Below, in pieces: positions 12,301 through 24,300 of a stretch of DNA of 64,000 nucleotides. The stretch spans positions 46,077,575 to 46,141,574 of the forward strand of contig CM040423.1 in assembly GCA_022702705.1 (NCBI GenBank), given 5' to 3'. The position numbers were made by a program, and so were the translations under genes. The notes beneath the pieces were generated by a model. It did not search any database and had not been told where the DNA came from. It was given only the letters and a program-made list of their open reading frames with translations. Numbering within the stretch: the stretch's first letter is position 1; each line of letters starts with the position of its first letter. This DNA comes from Papilionanthe hookeriana x Papilionanthe teres (lineage: Eukaryota; Streptophyta; Magnoliopsida; Asparagales; Orchidaceae).

Positions 12301-15300
12301 TCCTGCATCAGCGCTTATTGGGAGTTTTAATGACCGCTGTGATGAACTGCTGCAATTTCCCTGTCTGCCTGTAATAGCAGCTTCTGCAATTGAGTTCATG
12401 AAACTGTCAAGATGTGCACAGATTGAGCGCATCCTATCACTGTCTCTATTTTCATCTGGAGAGATAGGATTTAAAACCAATACCATGCCTATACATGAAA
12501 TATCTCGAGAGGATCCCTTCTTTCATCATACTCAGGCATGATCAATTTTCCTTTCCTTGGATGATTATTGGTTTGTTAATTTTGACTTTCAACAATAATG
12601 AGTTTCTAGTTTTCATTTTCCTCTACATGTAAATTTTGAATAGGCCCTGAAGCTTATCAGCCTTTGCGGTTGGGAGCCTAGATGGCTTCCAAATGTGCAA
12701 GATTTTGAAGAGTATTCTGCTCAATCTGCTAGAAATGCATGCTCATTTGGTCCTAATGAAGATAGATATCCCTATACAAGATTTCCTGAACTTTCCAAGC
12801 ACGCACTTTCTGCATCAGCTGAACAGAAACGAGGAAAGGAAAAGCTAGTTGAAGAATCATGGTGCGATACGAGATTTCCTTTATTAGATTGTAGCTTATG
12901 TGGAGCCACCGTCAGAGTTATGGACTTCCTGACAATTCTCCGTCAGGCTCGTCCTGACCCAAATAACATTATTAATTCAGATAATTGCAAAAAATTAGGC
13001 CCAATACATGGAACCAGTGCTGCTAGTGGAATTAATGGGAACCTTGGTGTAGGTGAAATGGAGAAAGAAGAAATTGAAGACCACGACGAAGCTGCTACTA
13101 CTGATGAGAAGAAGTTAGCTTCTAATGTTGTCGTGAATTTGAATCTTAAAATTGCTAAAGGGTTTCCATCTACCTTGCCTGCAGAGGGTGATCGTTTAGA
13201 TGATAGCCGCATGGGTAGAGATCTTACAATTGGTCAGCCTGCAGGAAGTGAGGTTGGTGATCGTGCGGCTTCTTTCGAGTCAAGGGGTCCAAGCAGTAGG
13301 AAGCGTAGCTTAGAGGATGGAGGGAGCACAGTTGATAGGCCACAAGATAAGATACAGCAGGCTGACAGTGTCGAAGGAACTGTTGTTAACCGTGATGATG
13401 ATGAAGTTGATGGTGGTACACATGAATCTGATGGTCCATCTAAACGTGCGCGTGGCCTTGAAGCCTTCAGTTCACAGGATTTATCACACAAGATGGACAT
13501 TTCAGGTGCTGGACCCAGTCATGGTTATCTTGGTTTAACAATAAATCGACTGGATTCCTTCAAAGATGGAAGTGACCTAGCTCTTGGTCATCTGGACACT
13601 AGAAATTCCACTCATGCATCATCTGTTGTTGCAATGGATACCGTCTGTCATAGTGATGATGAAGACTCTATGGAAAGTGTTGAAAATTGTCCTGGAGATG
13701 TTGATTATATTAATTTTAATTACACAAATGGTGCATCAGAATTTGACAATAGTAATCTGGCCCAACAGAGCACCTGCATACCTCATGGTGCTGTAAGTGT
13801 TGTCAGAGAAATGAGAGGAAGCAGTACGATAGAAGGCGAAGAAGTACTGAATGCAGAAACTTTCACTGCAAGTGCTCGTGATATATTCAGTTTAGGGATC
13901 AGTGGAGGTAGTGTTGGTGTGGGTACTAGTCATGAAGCTGAAATTCATGGGATCGCTACTTCTCTGCCCCGAACTTATAGTGCTGTTGGTGAGGTAGGGA
14001 TGATAGCAGAAGTAACTGAAAATATGGGCCAATGTTGTGAATCTGCTCCAGGACCTGGATTAATGGATGAGTTTGTTCCTGATGATGTTCTTAGGGAGGA
14101 TCCTCACAGTGACATGCAAGATATGATGTCTAGATCTTTAGGAAAGGCTGATAGTGGTTCAAAGGTTTATGGTTCCATTAAAGCTGACTCCATTGAAAGT
14201 GGAGAGAAGATGAGTCATACATTGGGTCATGAAAGCAGTGTCCATCCTTCGCTCTCTTGCAATGCTATGATATGTTCTGTTGATGAAATATCCAGAGGGG
14301 AGGTGATGCAGACTGGAAAAGAAACAATTACTTGTGATGGCGCTCTGGTTTCTGATAATGTCATTGGCATTAGTTCAGGTAATGATTACTCACTCATTCC
14401 CAAGTTTTGCATCGGTTTATGAACTTGTTTGTTGGTCTTCTTGCATATATATTAGTTTTATACTTACACCACCATAAGAGATCTGCCTCCTTAATCAAAC
14501 TCTATTTGCATCAAATATATGTTTCGGATGTTGGGCATCGAGTCTATTGACCATAGTATTAACAGGCGCTCACACTGTTTCACAGTAGTTCTTTCTTTGA
14601 ACTTTTCTTTTGTTTTATGATATCTCTTTTTTAATTACTTTAATTGTCAGATGTAAAGTTTAATTAGACATAGTTTACTTGTTTCCTTCTATAATAGTCT
14701 CATATATGCTGAATCTCTGCATTTCCACTTTTCAGTTAATTTGAAATGATTGCTCCTAAGCTATTTAATTTTTTATGCAGTGTTGACCTCATTTTTGGTG
14801 AGGTCTAGTTTTCTCCTTAGAATTTAGGTTCTAGCCTTAGGGTCTTCCCTTTGACTATCTTAGAATCTTAGCAATGGGACCCGCCTCGTTTTATAAATTT
14901 TGAAACCACTTCGTTACTCTTGCTGGAGTCCCACATGTAATTATGTACCTCTAGCGCGCAAAAGGTTGGAACTAACACGAGGAACTCAAAAGGAGTCCCC
15001 ATAGGACCCTTGAGCTATAAGATTGCCTTGCACACATTTTGCACCACCATGCACACAAATTCCACAATTCGCGGCCTTGACGCCTTTAATTATTGCATAA
15101 TTGGTCGAAGCTGAAGTTAATTTGCCAGGATGGTCGATATTAAGCCAGAATTTCAAGAAGAATCGAATTTGACGCGTTTTTGACCGATCGTCGACAAGGT
15201 TGTCTGAATGACCCCAGATGACGAAATGGACATCGCCTATGCGTCGAAACGTCGTATTTACTTAGAAGGACATACACTTTGCTAGGGTTCCGCGCACGAA

Positions 15301-18300
15301 TAAATCGCCCGAAATCCGACGCATTTAAGTGAAATAAATTAATAAAATAAGTGTTTTTTTTTTTAATTAAAACCCTAAAGCCCCCACTCACGCACTCAGC
15401 TCCCGTCTCCCACTCAACACCTTGCCCAAACCATCTTCTCCTTTGACTCGCTCCTGCTCGCGTGAGCCCTAATGTCGAAGGCAGCACTAGTCGAGCTCCT
15501 CTCTCTCGCGCTTCGCCCATTCTACTTTTTTTTCGGTCGAATCCGAATCCCTGGCCGCGCCTCCCTCTCGAACCTTCCCCTCACGTGACGAGGAGAGTTG
15601 ACCTCGCTCGACACCTGCTGCCCAAGGACCTCCTTCCAGAAGCCGCGCTAGGCTGCATACTTCCCTCTTTGGTATTTTGACCCTGGCGAGTTGTTCTCTG
15701 AGGCACGAATGAGGAATGGTTCCCTCCTTCCCGATAGAATCGACTCCATGCCCGAGCCTTCTCTGTCTCCTTCGTTGACACCTTTTCTGGCAGTTCACTG
15801 TGTTCGGTTTTCCCCTGGTATGGTGAAGGGTTATTTCTCCTCCTTCCCTTTCAGCTATAAAAGCCCTTCTTTGAGGGATGTTTAGGGTTATTGCATCTTT
15901 GGCTGGTGGTTCCCTATCTGGTTCATCTTGTGTGTATTTGAGGTTTCTTGGAGGTGCTAGGGGATTGTTACTGGAGTTTTACTGGTCGTGTACATTTAGC
16001 TGTGGTGTTTTTGAGCCCTTTTTTTAGCATAGGAGCTGTGCTTAAGTTCCTTGCTCATTAGCAGGTAACGATCCTCCCTCCCTCTTCTTTATTCGATTAA
16101 GTTTAGCCTGGTTTGCAAAGGGGTTCATACCTGATCAACTCTTCTTTAGTTTTTTTTTACACTTCTCATTGACATTGCTTGTGTGATAAGTAGCTAGATA
16201 GGTTGCTTATTTACCTTCCCTGGCAAGTGTTTTTATCTTGTTTTGTTTTATTTGGATTAGCAACAACTTTGGATATTTGCACTCGACATTGGAAAACATA
16301 TTTCTTCGTCTCGATCTTAACTTTTAAGCATACTTTAAAGGGAAGGTTCATTAGGCCCCTTTTCTCCTTCTTAATGGCACCATATGTTGATGTATGTTAA
16401 GCCTTTTAGCATTTTTTTGTTTACAATTTGAGCTGGCTTATTTTGTTCTTTTCAAAAAAAAAAAAAAAAAAGAATGAAAAGAGGAGAAAAACACAGAAAG
16501 TTTCGGTTGGCGTTTGGTAGGTGAAAATGTTGCTAATATTGGTTCTTTTGCTCTCTTTCAGTTTATTTCTGAATTTCGATGTTTATGCTTTTAACACTTG
16601 AAATTCACAAGGATGTATTGGCGTGTGCAAGTAAAAGGAGTATGATAGTTTAGAGAGGCGAAATCCCATATTAATGTTTCATAAATGCTGGTGCTCTTCT
16701 TTTACATATGTTAGCTAGATTTTGAAACATGGAAATGCCTATTTGGGAGTTCCTTTATTCACTAGCTGTTTTAATAAAGCTTAAATATCATTCGGTGGTG
16801 TCAAGTGTTACTATTTGAGCTGAGTTTTTGCTGATTTGGGGAGGCTTTGAGAGGCTTTTCGTAGGCCTGAAATGTTGGGCTCTTCGCTCATTACTTGGGC
16901 TGCGGTTCTTGCAATGTTTTGTAAGTAGTTTGGAGATTTTCTTGTGCTATCCTTGCCGCCCTTCCCCTTTTACTTGTAGCCACTGTTGCCCCCTCTTCGC
17001 ATCTTACTGTAGTGATTTCTGATAGGGAGCTTGCCTCCTGTTGCACTGATCCACCCCAACTCTTATGTATTTACATTTCTACCACCTAAACTTTTCCCTT
17101 ATGCATAAATACCAATGTGGACTAAAAGGGAAGTTTTACATGCATACCACATGATTCTTATACATTCACATATTTATCACCTCAACCGTAATGTTACATA
17201 CATGCTCCATTGCCTATGCTTGAGAGGTGCATTCTATTTTGTTAAGTTGGAGTAAAGGTATTTTGATGCGATCCAAAAGATTGGTGGCTTATTTTACAAA
17301 AATTTGAAAGTCTTGTCTTGTTCTTTTGCAAAATCTGGAATGTGTGTAGCTTATTTTTCAAAATCTGAAATGTTGCGGGAAGTCCTTTTATAAAATCTGA
17401 AACTTTGCGGGAAGAACTTTTACAAAATCTGAAAGCTTTGTCTTATTCTTTTATAAAATCTGAAAATGTGCGGGGGTTTATTTGTGAAAATCTGAAACTT
17501 TGCATGGTGTTCTTTTTCGAAATTTTGAGAAGTTTGGGTGGCTTATATGTGAAAACTTGAAAGCTTTGCATGACTTTTTTTATAAAAATCTGAAAGTTTG
17601 GGTAGCGTGTATAAAAAAGGGAGAGGGGGTTGGTGACAAGGTTTCATGTAGCATGTTTGATGAAAGTTCTAAAGTTTTGTAGCTAGCTATTTGTTCCCTA
17701 TTTCCACTGTTTTGGTTAAAGCACGTTGAGTGCACTTGAGGAATTTTTTTGGCATGTTTAGCTTGTAGTTTTGAAACTTTTGTGGCAACCTTCTCCTTGC
17801 TACTTGCTTTCAACCTCATTATTTTGCTGAAGTACATTTATGTAGGCTTTGAATTTCTTTTTTTTTTTTTTTGCATGTTCGGGCTGCGGTTTTGGCCCTG
17901 TTTTGAGGTAGGGCTCGGCGGTTTTCAACCCTGTTTTGAGGTAGGGCTGGGTGCATTTTGGCCATGATTGCTGAGCTTGAGTTAGGCGGTTTTGGCCCTA
18001 ATTTTGAGGTTGAGCTGGGTGCGGTTTTCGTCCTGTTTTTGAGGCTGAGCTGGGTGCAGTTTTGTCCTATTCTTGTATGATTTCTCAGCTGCCATATTGG
18101 GGGATTCACATACATGTCTCTACAATTCCTACATGCTTACATGCCTAATACATGTTGGAACGTTTACATAGTATATTTGCGCAATCCTCATATGCTTACA
18201 TGTCTAACATACGTCAGGAGGTTTAGATACATATCATGCAATTCTCATGTGTTTACACTTCCAATACATGGCTAATACCCATAGATCAATATTTTGGCAT

Positions 18301-21300
18301 ACGATACTGTGACAAGATGCACCCAACTATAAAGAGGGGTGTATCGCACTTGTTAGGATATAACATGGTGAAATTTTGGAACAATGTGAAAGATTTTTGT
18401 TGGTGAGAATGGAACATGTAGGTTTAGGGACTAGATGTGTCACATAAAAAATTGTGGGCCATGTATGTAGTCATTATGTTGGCATGATTCCTTTACTGTT
18501 TGCTTAGAACGCGGGTTGGAAAAAGATACTTTTGGGTTGATGTGGATTTTGGAGTTGTCTTTCCTCAATTTCCCCATTAATTTGAGCACCGATTTGAGGC
18601 AATTTCGCTAGGCTGATCTTAAATGGTCGACAAATGGTTTCGAGGCATTTACTGTGTTCTTTTAGGAGTCCTTAGCCGTACTTTTGAAGCCTCCTAAAAT
18701 TGTTTGACCTGTTATTATGAAGTCTTGCTTGTCGTCTTGGAGGGAGCAAATATTTCTTCTAGGAGGGTCAGTTTGTTTCATGCGAAGGTGCGGAATCCCT
18801 ATGTTCTGGGTTTTATGAGGGATTGGTGAGAATTGTCGGAGCATTATTTTGAAGGGTTTTAGCTGAGGCTGTCAAGTTCGTGTCGACGGGGGTTTGTGAT
18901 TGTTTGTTTTATGTTGTTTTGAGGATCGATTCACCTTCTTTTTCTCCGACCTTTTAGGTGGATCGTTTCCTCCTCTCTTCCCCCTCATTTTTCTTTCTTC
19001 TCTTTCTTGTTTCTTGGCTAGGTTTCTACACTTATGTACGAGGCATAAGTGTGCACATATAGCCTTTTGCTATATGCGGGCCATCAAACATGACTGTAAG
19101 TAGGATGGTTCAGGGTTTGGAGCAAGTGATGAAAGAACCAACTAGGCATGTGTGAGAGGTCCTAGCACAATCCTGACTTAGTGACCTTACGAGAATGAGC
19201 GCGTCGAGCGATCTGACATCTCTAACACTTAGTAAAAGTGCCAGCACTCGCAATCTTGGAAGATTAAGCTCTGTCTGCTAATATGACCGAGTCATTCACT
19301 TTTAAAAAATATATAAAAAAATCTCTTTTAAATGAATGAAATCAAAATTTCTTCTAAAAAAAATGAAATAAACTATTTCCTAAACATTTTATAAAAAGAA
19401 AAATTCACGGGTCAATCGTATGAACCAGGTTAGGAGTTTCCTCCTTCTGTTGTTGTTAGACTGAGAACCTTTTACTTAGTGTTGGATTACACATGCATGG
19501 TGATCCGTTAGGGCCCTAGGGTCTTTATTTGACTCAGGGTCCTGATTCTGAGTCATTCCCACCATCATGCTTACGGTCCTCTTCGAGCTTGATGTGCGTT
19601 CCACACCATTTTCCTTAAGTTTTCACGGGACATCTGCAAACTTTCTTCAGGATTTTTTGTTTTGTTTTTCACGATTTCTCTCGACCTTTCTCTAGTTTTC
19701 TTTTCGTTTTGTCATTTATTCTTCTGTGTATGGATACATGTTCGCTAAACTCATTGTTATACTTGCTCGCTTGTATTTGTGATTTTGATTCTATTCGCAG
19801 GAAATAGCAGACCCGCCAGATATACAGGTTTCTTTTACATTTACAACAGTTTACTTTCTTGCACATACTACTGTTTTCCTTTACCGTACTTTACCGCATT
19901 TATTTCTTTTACTGCACTTTACTGTTCTTTCTTTTCTTACTGCAAGTTATTACTGCTTTTCCTTACTGCATTATACACTGCTTTCCTCTATTGCATTTTC
20001 TTTTGTTTATATGCACCATACCTTTTTCAATAAGAGGTCAGTAGCATGGTTTTGTAGGAGGAACCCAAAAATAAAACATTGACTTGACAATTGCATGTCC
20101 ACCGTAAACTTTAAAATTTAAACTCAATAATGCTACAACTTGGAGCGTGGAGCCAAACTTCGAGGCAGCACAACGAAGATGCAGCGGATGGATGAACACA
20201 ATCTACAAGCAAAACAAGTCTACTCCAGCTAAACATTTTCTTAGTCTAAATAACAAGTCATAGGACTTTGAGGTAGTCTGCCTAGTGCGACATAAATCTT
20301 CACCTTGTCTTTTAGGCATTTGTACAGCCCTGTTGTGCAATATAAGCCCTAACTCGCCTTAGGATTCCGAGGTCGTCGTCCGTTACAACTTAAATCCTCC
20401 TATCGTCTAGGTTATTTTGCATAATTGGGCATTATGCAAATATAATTCCTATAATTAATAACCGACATGATTGAAATTTAAATAAATTTTATTCCAAAAT
20501 TTAAAACCCAACAATATGATAATTTGTGAAGTCATTGAGGTTCGCTTCTATTCTGTGACATACCCTAGTCGTCACTCATTTGACTCTGAAAATAACTGTT
20601 CATATTTGGTCCTCTCTCACTTAACTTTCCTACACACTACCTTGAAAACCTAACATTTGAATTCATGAAGATAGATACCTCTGATCATCATCGAGAGTTC
20701 TCTCAGGCGACTTCGGTCATTTGAGGGGTAATTGACTGTAGGGGTTTGCCTCTATAGGGAACTTTAAGAACTCAGGTAATATAAATTATATATAATTTTC
20801 AATATTATGTAGGGGAATTTGTCGATCGAAATAAAATGTTCGCAGACCAGGATGGATGTCTGTAGTTTATTTGATCAAGCCATATCATCAAGTAGTGTGT
20901 CTATTCCTCAGGATTGAAGTGTTGCTTGTGATATTGTGCTAAACTGCTAGATGAATGAGATCCGTCTATTCTCATTTTTCAAATTTAAAATATTATTTTC
21001 AAAAATCAATATATATATATATATATTAAATTGAATCAAAACCGTATTTTATAAAATTACATTTTATATTTTTCGAAAGGGAAAGTCACATGCACTTTGA
21101 CGACATGCAGCTACCTGATTTAATTGTTTTAAGACTGTTTTGTTAGTCTTGGGTTTGAACTAGTGCGGCTGATGTTCACTCAGAGTCTTGGCACTTATTT
21201 ATACTTATTTTCTCTTAGTTGGTGAAGTTTCTCATGCTAGAATACTTTGGTTTGCTGAAATTCTCCTTTTTTTGTTATCCTCTACATTTAAATTATATCT

Positions 21301-24300
21301 AAGAAGTATGCCCGAGCAAGAAAGTAGTTTTCTATTAGTTGAGTTGCATTCTGAGAGATTAACAGCTTTTATAATATTCTCTTGAATTTCATTCTGCTAA
21401 AGTGTTGTTACCTCTTATGCTTCTTCTTCTAATTCTTCTTTTTATGCATACTTTTCGGCATCTCTTCATTTCTTTGGCTTGAAACATTTTTTCCAAGCTG
21501 CATTATTCTCTTTTGGTTGCACCAGTTAACTCTTTCTGTGACCATTATGGAAGATTGATCAACAGTAGTGATTGTCATTGAAACAAGGTGGATCCAACTC
21601 TATATTCATAATGGTGTTTATATTACTAGAGGTTGGTCTAACCTTCCACTCCTTGTCCATCTGCCCCTGTCAATCACTGTTCCTACATCAAAATAAATTT
21701 ATAAAAAAAAAGGCTTAAATAATATTTCATATACCGATTTGTTTATAGGGTTCAATGAAGTTTCTGTCTTACATCTTGAAATATAGAAACAAAACTATAA
21801 ATGCAGATGGCTCGTTAAACAAGGATAAATATTCATTTTACCATTATACTTATTGATGTTTATTTATTTGATGAAAAGATTGGCAATCCCTTCTCTTTGA
21901 TTAACAAAGGATTTGTGAATCGAGTACAAGAAATTTGAACCCAAGAAAAAGACACTGATGGATCATTGAAGTTGGGGAATTAAGAACTAGAAATTGCTGC
22001 AGTGGAGCGTTTGTGTAGCGACCGGTAGAACTGCAGGAACACGGGATCCCAAAACCGCTGGATCGCGGATCCATCCATAGTCGCGGCAGGCATCCCGCAT
22101 AAAATGCAATTTGGGAAAATTCCAACATAATTTTTTTCCTTTTCTATTTTCTTTCTTGATTTCCTATTAGAAAACTTTATATTTGTTGCATCCGACTGTT
22201 CTGGATAAGTATTCTCTGATTTTTGTTCTTCAGAGTGCTGGCCTATTTCTTTAGCAAGTGGTGGCCTGTGCTTGCCAGGAAGAGGTTGTGGATTCTATTT
22301 GCCGAATGTACCTCGCTGATTCGCCCTTGGACTGCTGTTTTCAGCTGGGCAGCCGCGGAACAACACCTACCCCCTTACATGGCGCCAACTTCGTATTTTT
22401 GTTCTCTGCTATTCCACAATCATCTCCCCACAAAAGCCACTTTCTAAATAACTTCTAGGAACGATAAAACATCAATCGCTCTTGAGAATTAAAAGCAAAA
22501 TGATTGTCATCCGTGAATCTTTTGATTTGGGACATTTCGTTGCTATTAATATTATTATTCCTGAGGTAAGCAAGATAGATAATGCTGAGCTAGAGATTCT
22601 TCTCTTACCTTGCTAGATAAAATTTATCATCGTAATTTTTTTTTAGTAAAGTGCTTATTGTTAGTTTTAATATGTGGTTTCTTGTCAGGTAATCTTTTTC
22701 TGTCTGTTAATAGTGCCAACACTTATTATTTATAATTTGTATGCTTCACTTCTAATTTTAAATGCATGAGAATTTTTTCTCGATCTTAGCCAATATGCTT
22801 ACTGCAGTGTCATTCTTTGTAAATGTATTGAAATCATGAGTAACTGATCATTTTTTTTTTCTTCCATAATTGCGTAAAACTCATGATTTCTGTTTTCCAG
22901 AACCTCAAAATGATGAGAATAACTACAGGCGAGAAGCTGGAGAATTTGATCCCATCAAATACCATAACATCTATTGCCCGTGGGTGAATGGAAATGTTGC
23001 AGCGGCTGGTTTTAGTGCTGATAGTGCCACCGACTCAATCGGTACTTCAGCCCTTAGTGGTTGGCAACTCACATTAGACGCCCTTGATACCTTCCAGTCT
23101 CTTGGTCACATTCCTAATCAGATGATGCAATCTGAATCTGCAGCCTCTTTATATAAGGTTGAGTTAAATTTTCATTCTTAACTCAGAGTTTGTTCCAAAA
23201 ATTTTAATTAAAGTAAAGAATTGGTATAAAGCTTGTTTTGCTCATTCTCTGACCGAGTATTTATATGCAAAATTATCTAGAAGATAATTCAAACTACTAA
23301 TTGCAAAGAACTCAAAAATTCAAACTGCTGTTCAAAACTTTTTATCTTTGTCGGTGGGAGAAGGTAGCAATTTGTGACTCTTTTCATGTTAAGCACTTCT
23401 TTTTCCATATTAAGTACATAAATTCGTGATACTCATTTTTCTATGTTAAGCACATAAATTTGTAGATTATTTATTTTCTTTTCTAGGATTCCGATTGCTT
23501 TCAACACTCCTCTCAAACTTAATGGTATAGCTGTATCGTTTCTATATTAAAAACATAAACTTTGCTTTAGATCTTTTTTAATGCAAATTTGTAAAATCCT
23601 TTGGTGTATATGTTGATGAGTTGACTAATCGTTAGAACACAAGGAGTAGAAATTATTCCACCTTTTAGTTTTAAGAAATGCTTATCCATTTCCGCATGTT
23701 CAGTTTAACTATGTTTTACTCTTATTTTAAGTTGTGGCCAATATTTGATGGCAGATTTATTGTCACAGTATATCCTCATATTTCCTTTTTCTTTAATTTC
23801 TAAATTTTGTAATATAATTTTACATAGGAGTTAATAGATAGTTTGAGTAATCGCTTTGAATTCAGATTTCCTCTTTGTATTGTCACAGTATATCTAATAT
23901 AATTTATAAATCTTATAATATAATCTTCTAACTTGAGACTATGCATTTGTTTCTTTCTTATCTATGTTATTAGATTCCCTCTTTGTACTGTTTAATATCT
24001 TGAAGTCGATCTCCTATCCGCTGGTTATCCTACATAAAAGGCATCAATATGACTTTCAATTTGTAGGCTTTCATGTTTTCTATATAGAGTACCTTTTTTC
24101 AAGATTTGATTTTAGATACCTGAGAACTTTTTGAGCATCTTGAAGGTGGGATTTCTTTTATTATGCAGAAATTAGCTTCTAAGGCTTGCACCAAAAGCGA
24201 TAATAAAATGGGTACAGGATCGATTTTTTTTCACAACTGTCTTTATCTTTGTCCAATGCCAACTTCTGTTCTTTATTTATTTATGTCCAAATTTTTACCT

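Larger units (their letters stand above)
14780..20050. mobile_element. Probable retrotransposon-derived block without coding capacity
   Basis: GC content rises compared with the surrounding intron. C/T-rich leader-like sequence at 15360-15860 is followed by minisatellites at 17.28-17.62 and 17.87-18.07 kb. Two segments share GGGTCTT and TTGACT-type words (about 14836-14870 and 19515-19555) and could be LTR-related. I find no gag or pol motifs. Assignment to a large non-autonomous retroelement is inference from texture and context. Confidence 0.35.
14379..22900 (+). other. ILP1: Intron, 8522 bp, GT-AG
   Basis: The donor is CAG|GTAATG and the acceptor TGTTTTCCAG. Phase 1 on both sides gives Glu at the junction. 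No intervening exon is needed. Contents: an LTR-retrotransposon-like, gene-less block (about 14780-20050) with two minisatellites, then unclassified intronic sequence. The GC-rich open frames at 22223-22458 match nothing known. Confidence 0.75.

Noticed and set aside
14379..14422. C-terminus of a 575-residue protein ending at 14422
   Set aside because: This tail is read-through past a GTAATG donor. The conserved reading resumes at 22901 in the matching phase.
22223..22458. GC-rich short frames upstream of the 22901 exon
   Set aside because: No conserved family segment is missing between 14378 and 22901, and the frames match nothing known.
24169..24207. Possible extra ILP1-like exon (reading KLASKACTKSDNKM after an ATGCAG acceptor)
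   Set aside because: Its only GT donor leaves phase 1, and joining to the last exon gives GGA-TGA, an immediate stop. The direct SLYK|DEHLTPGQK junction is in phase and fits the family.
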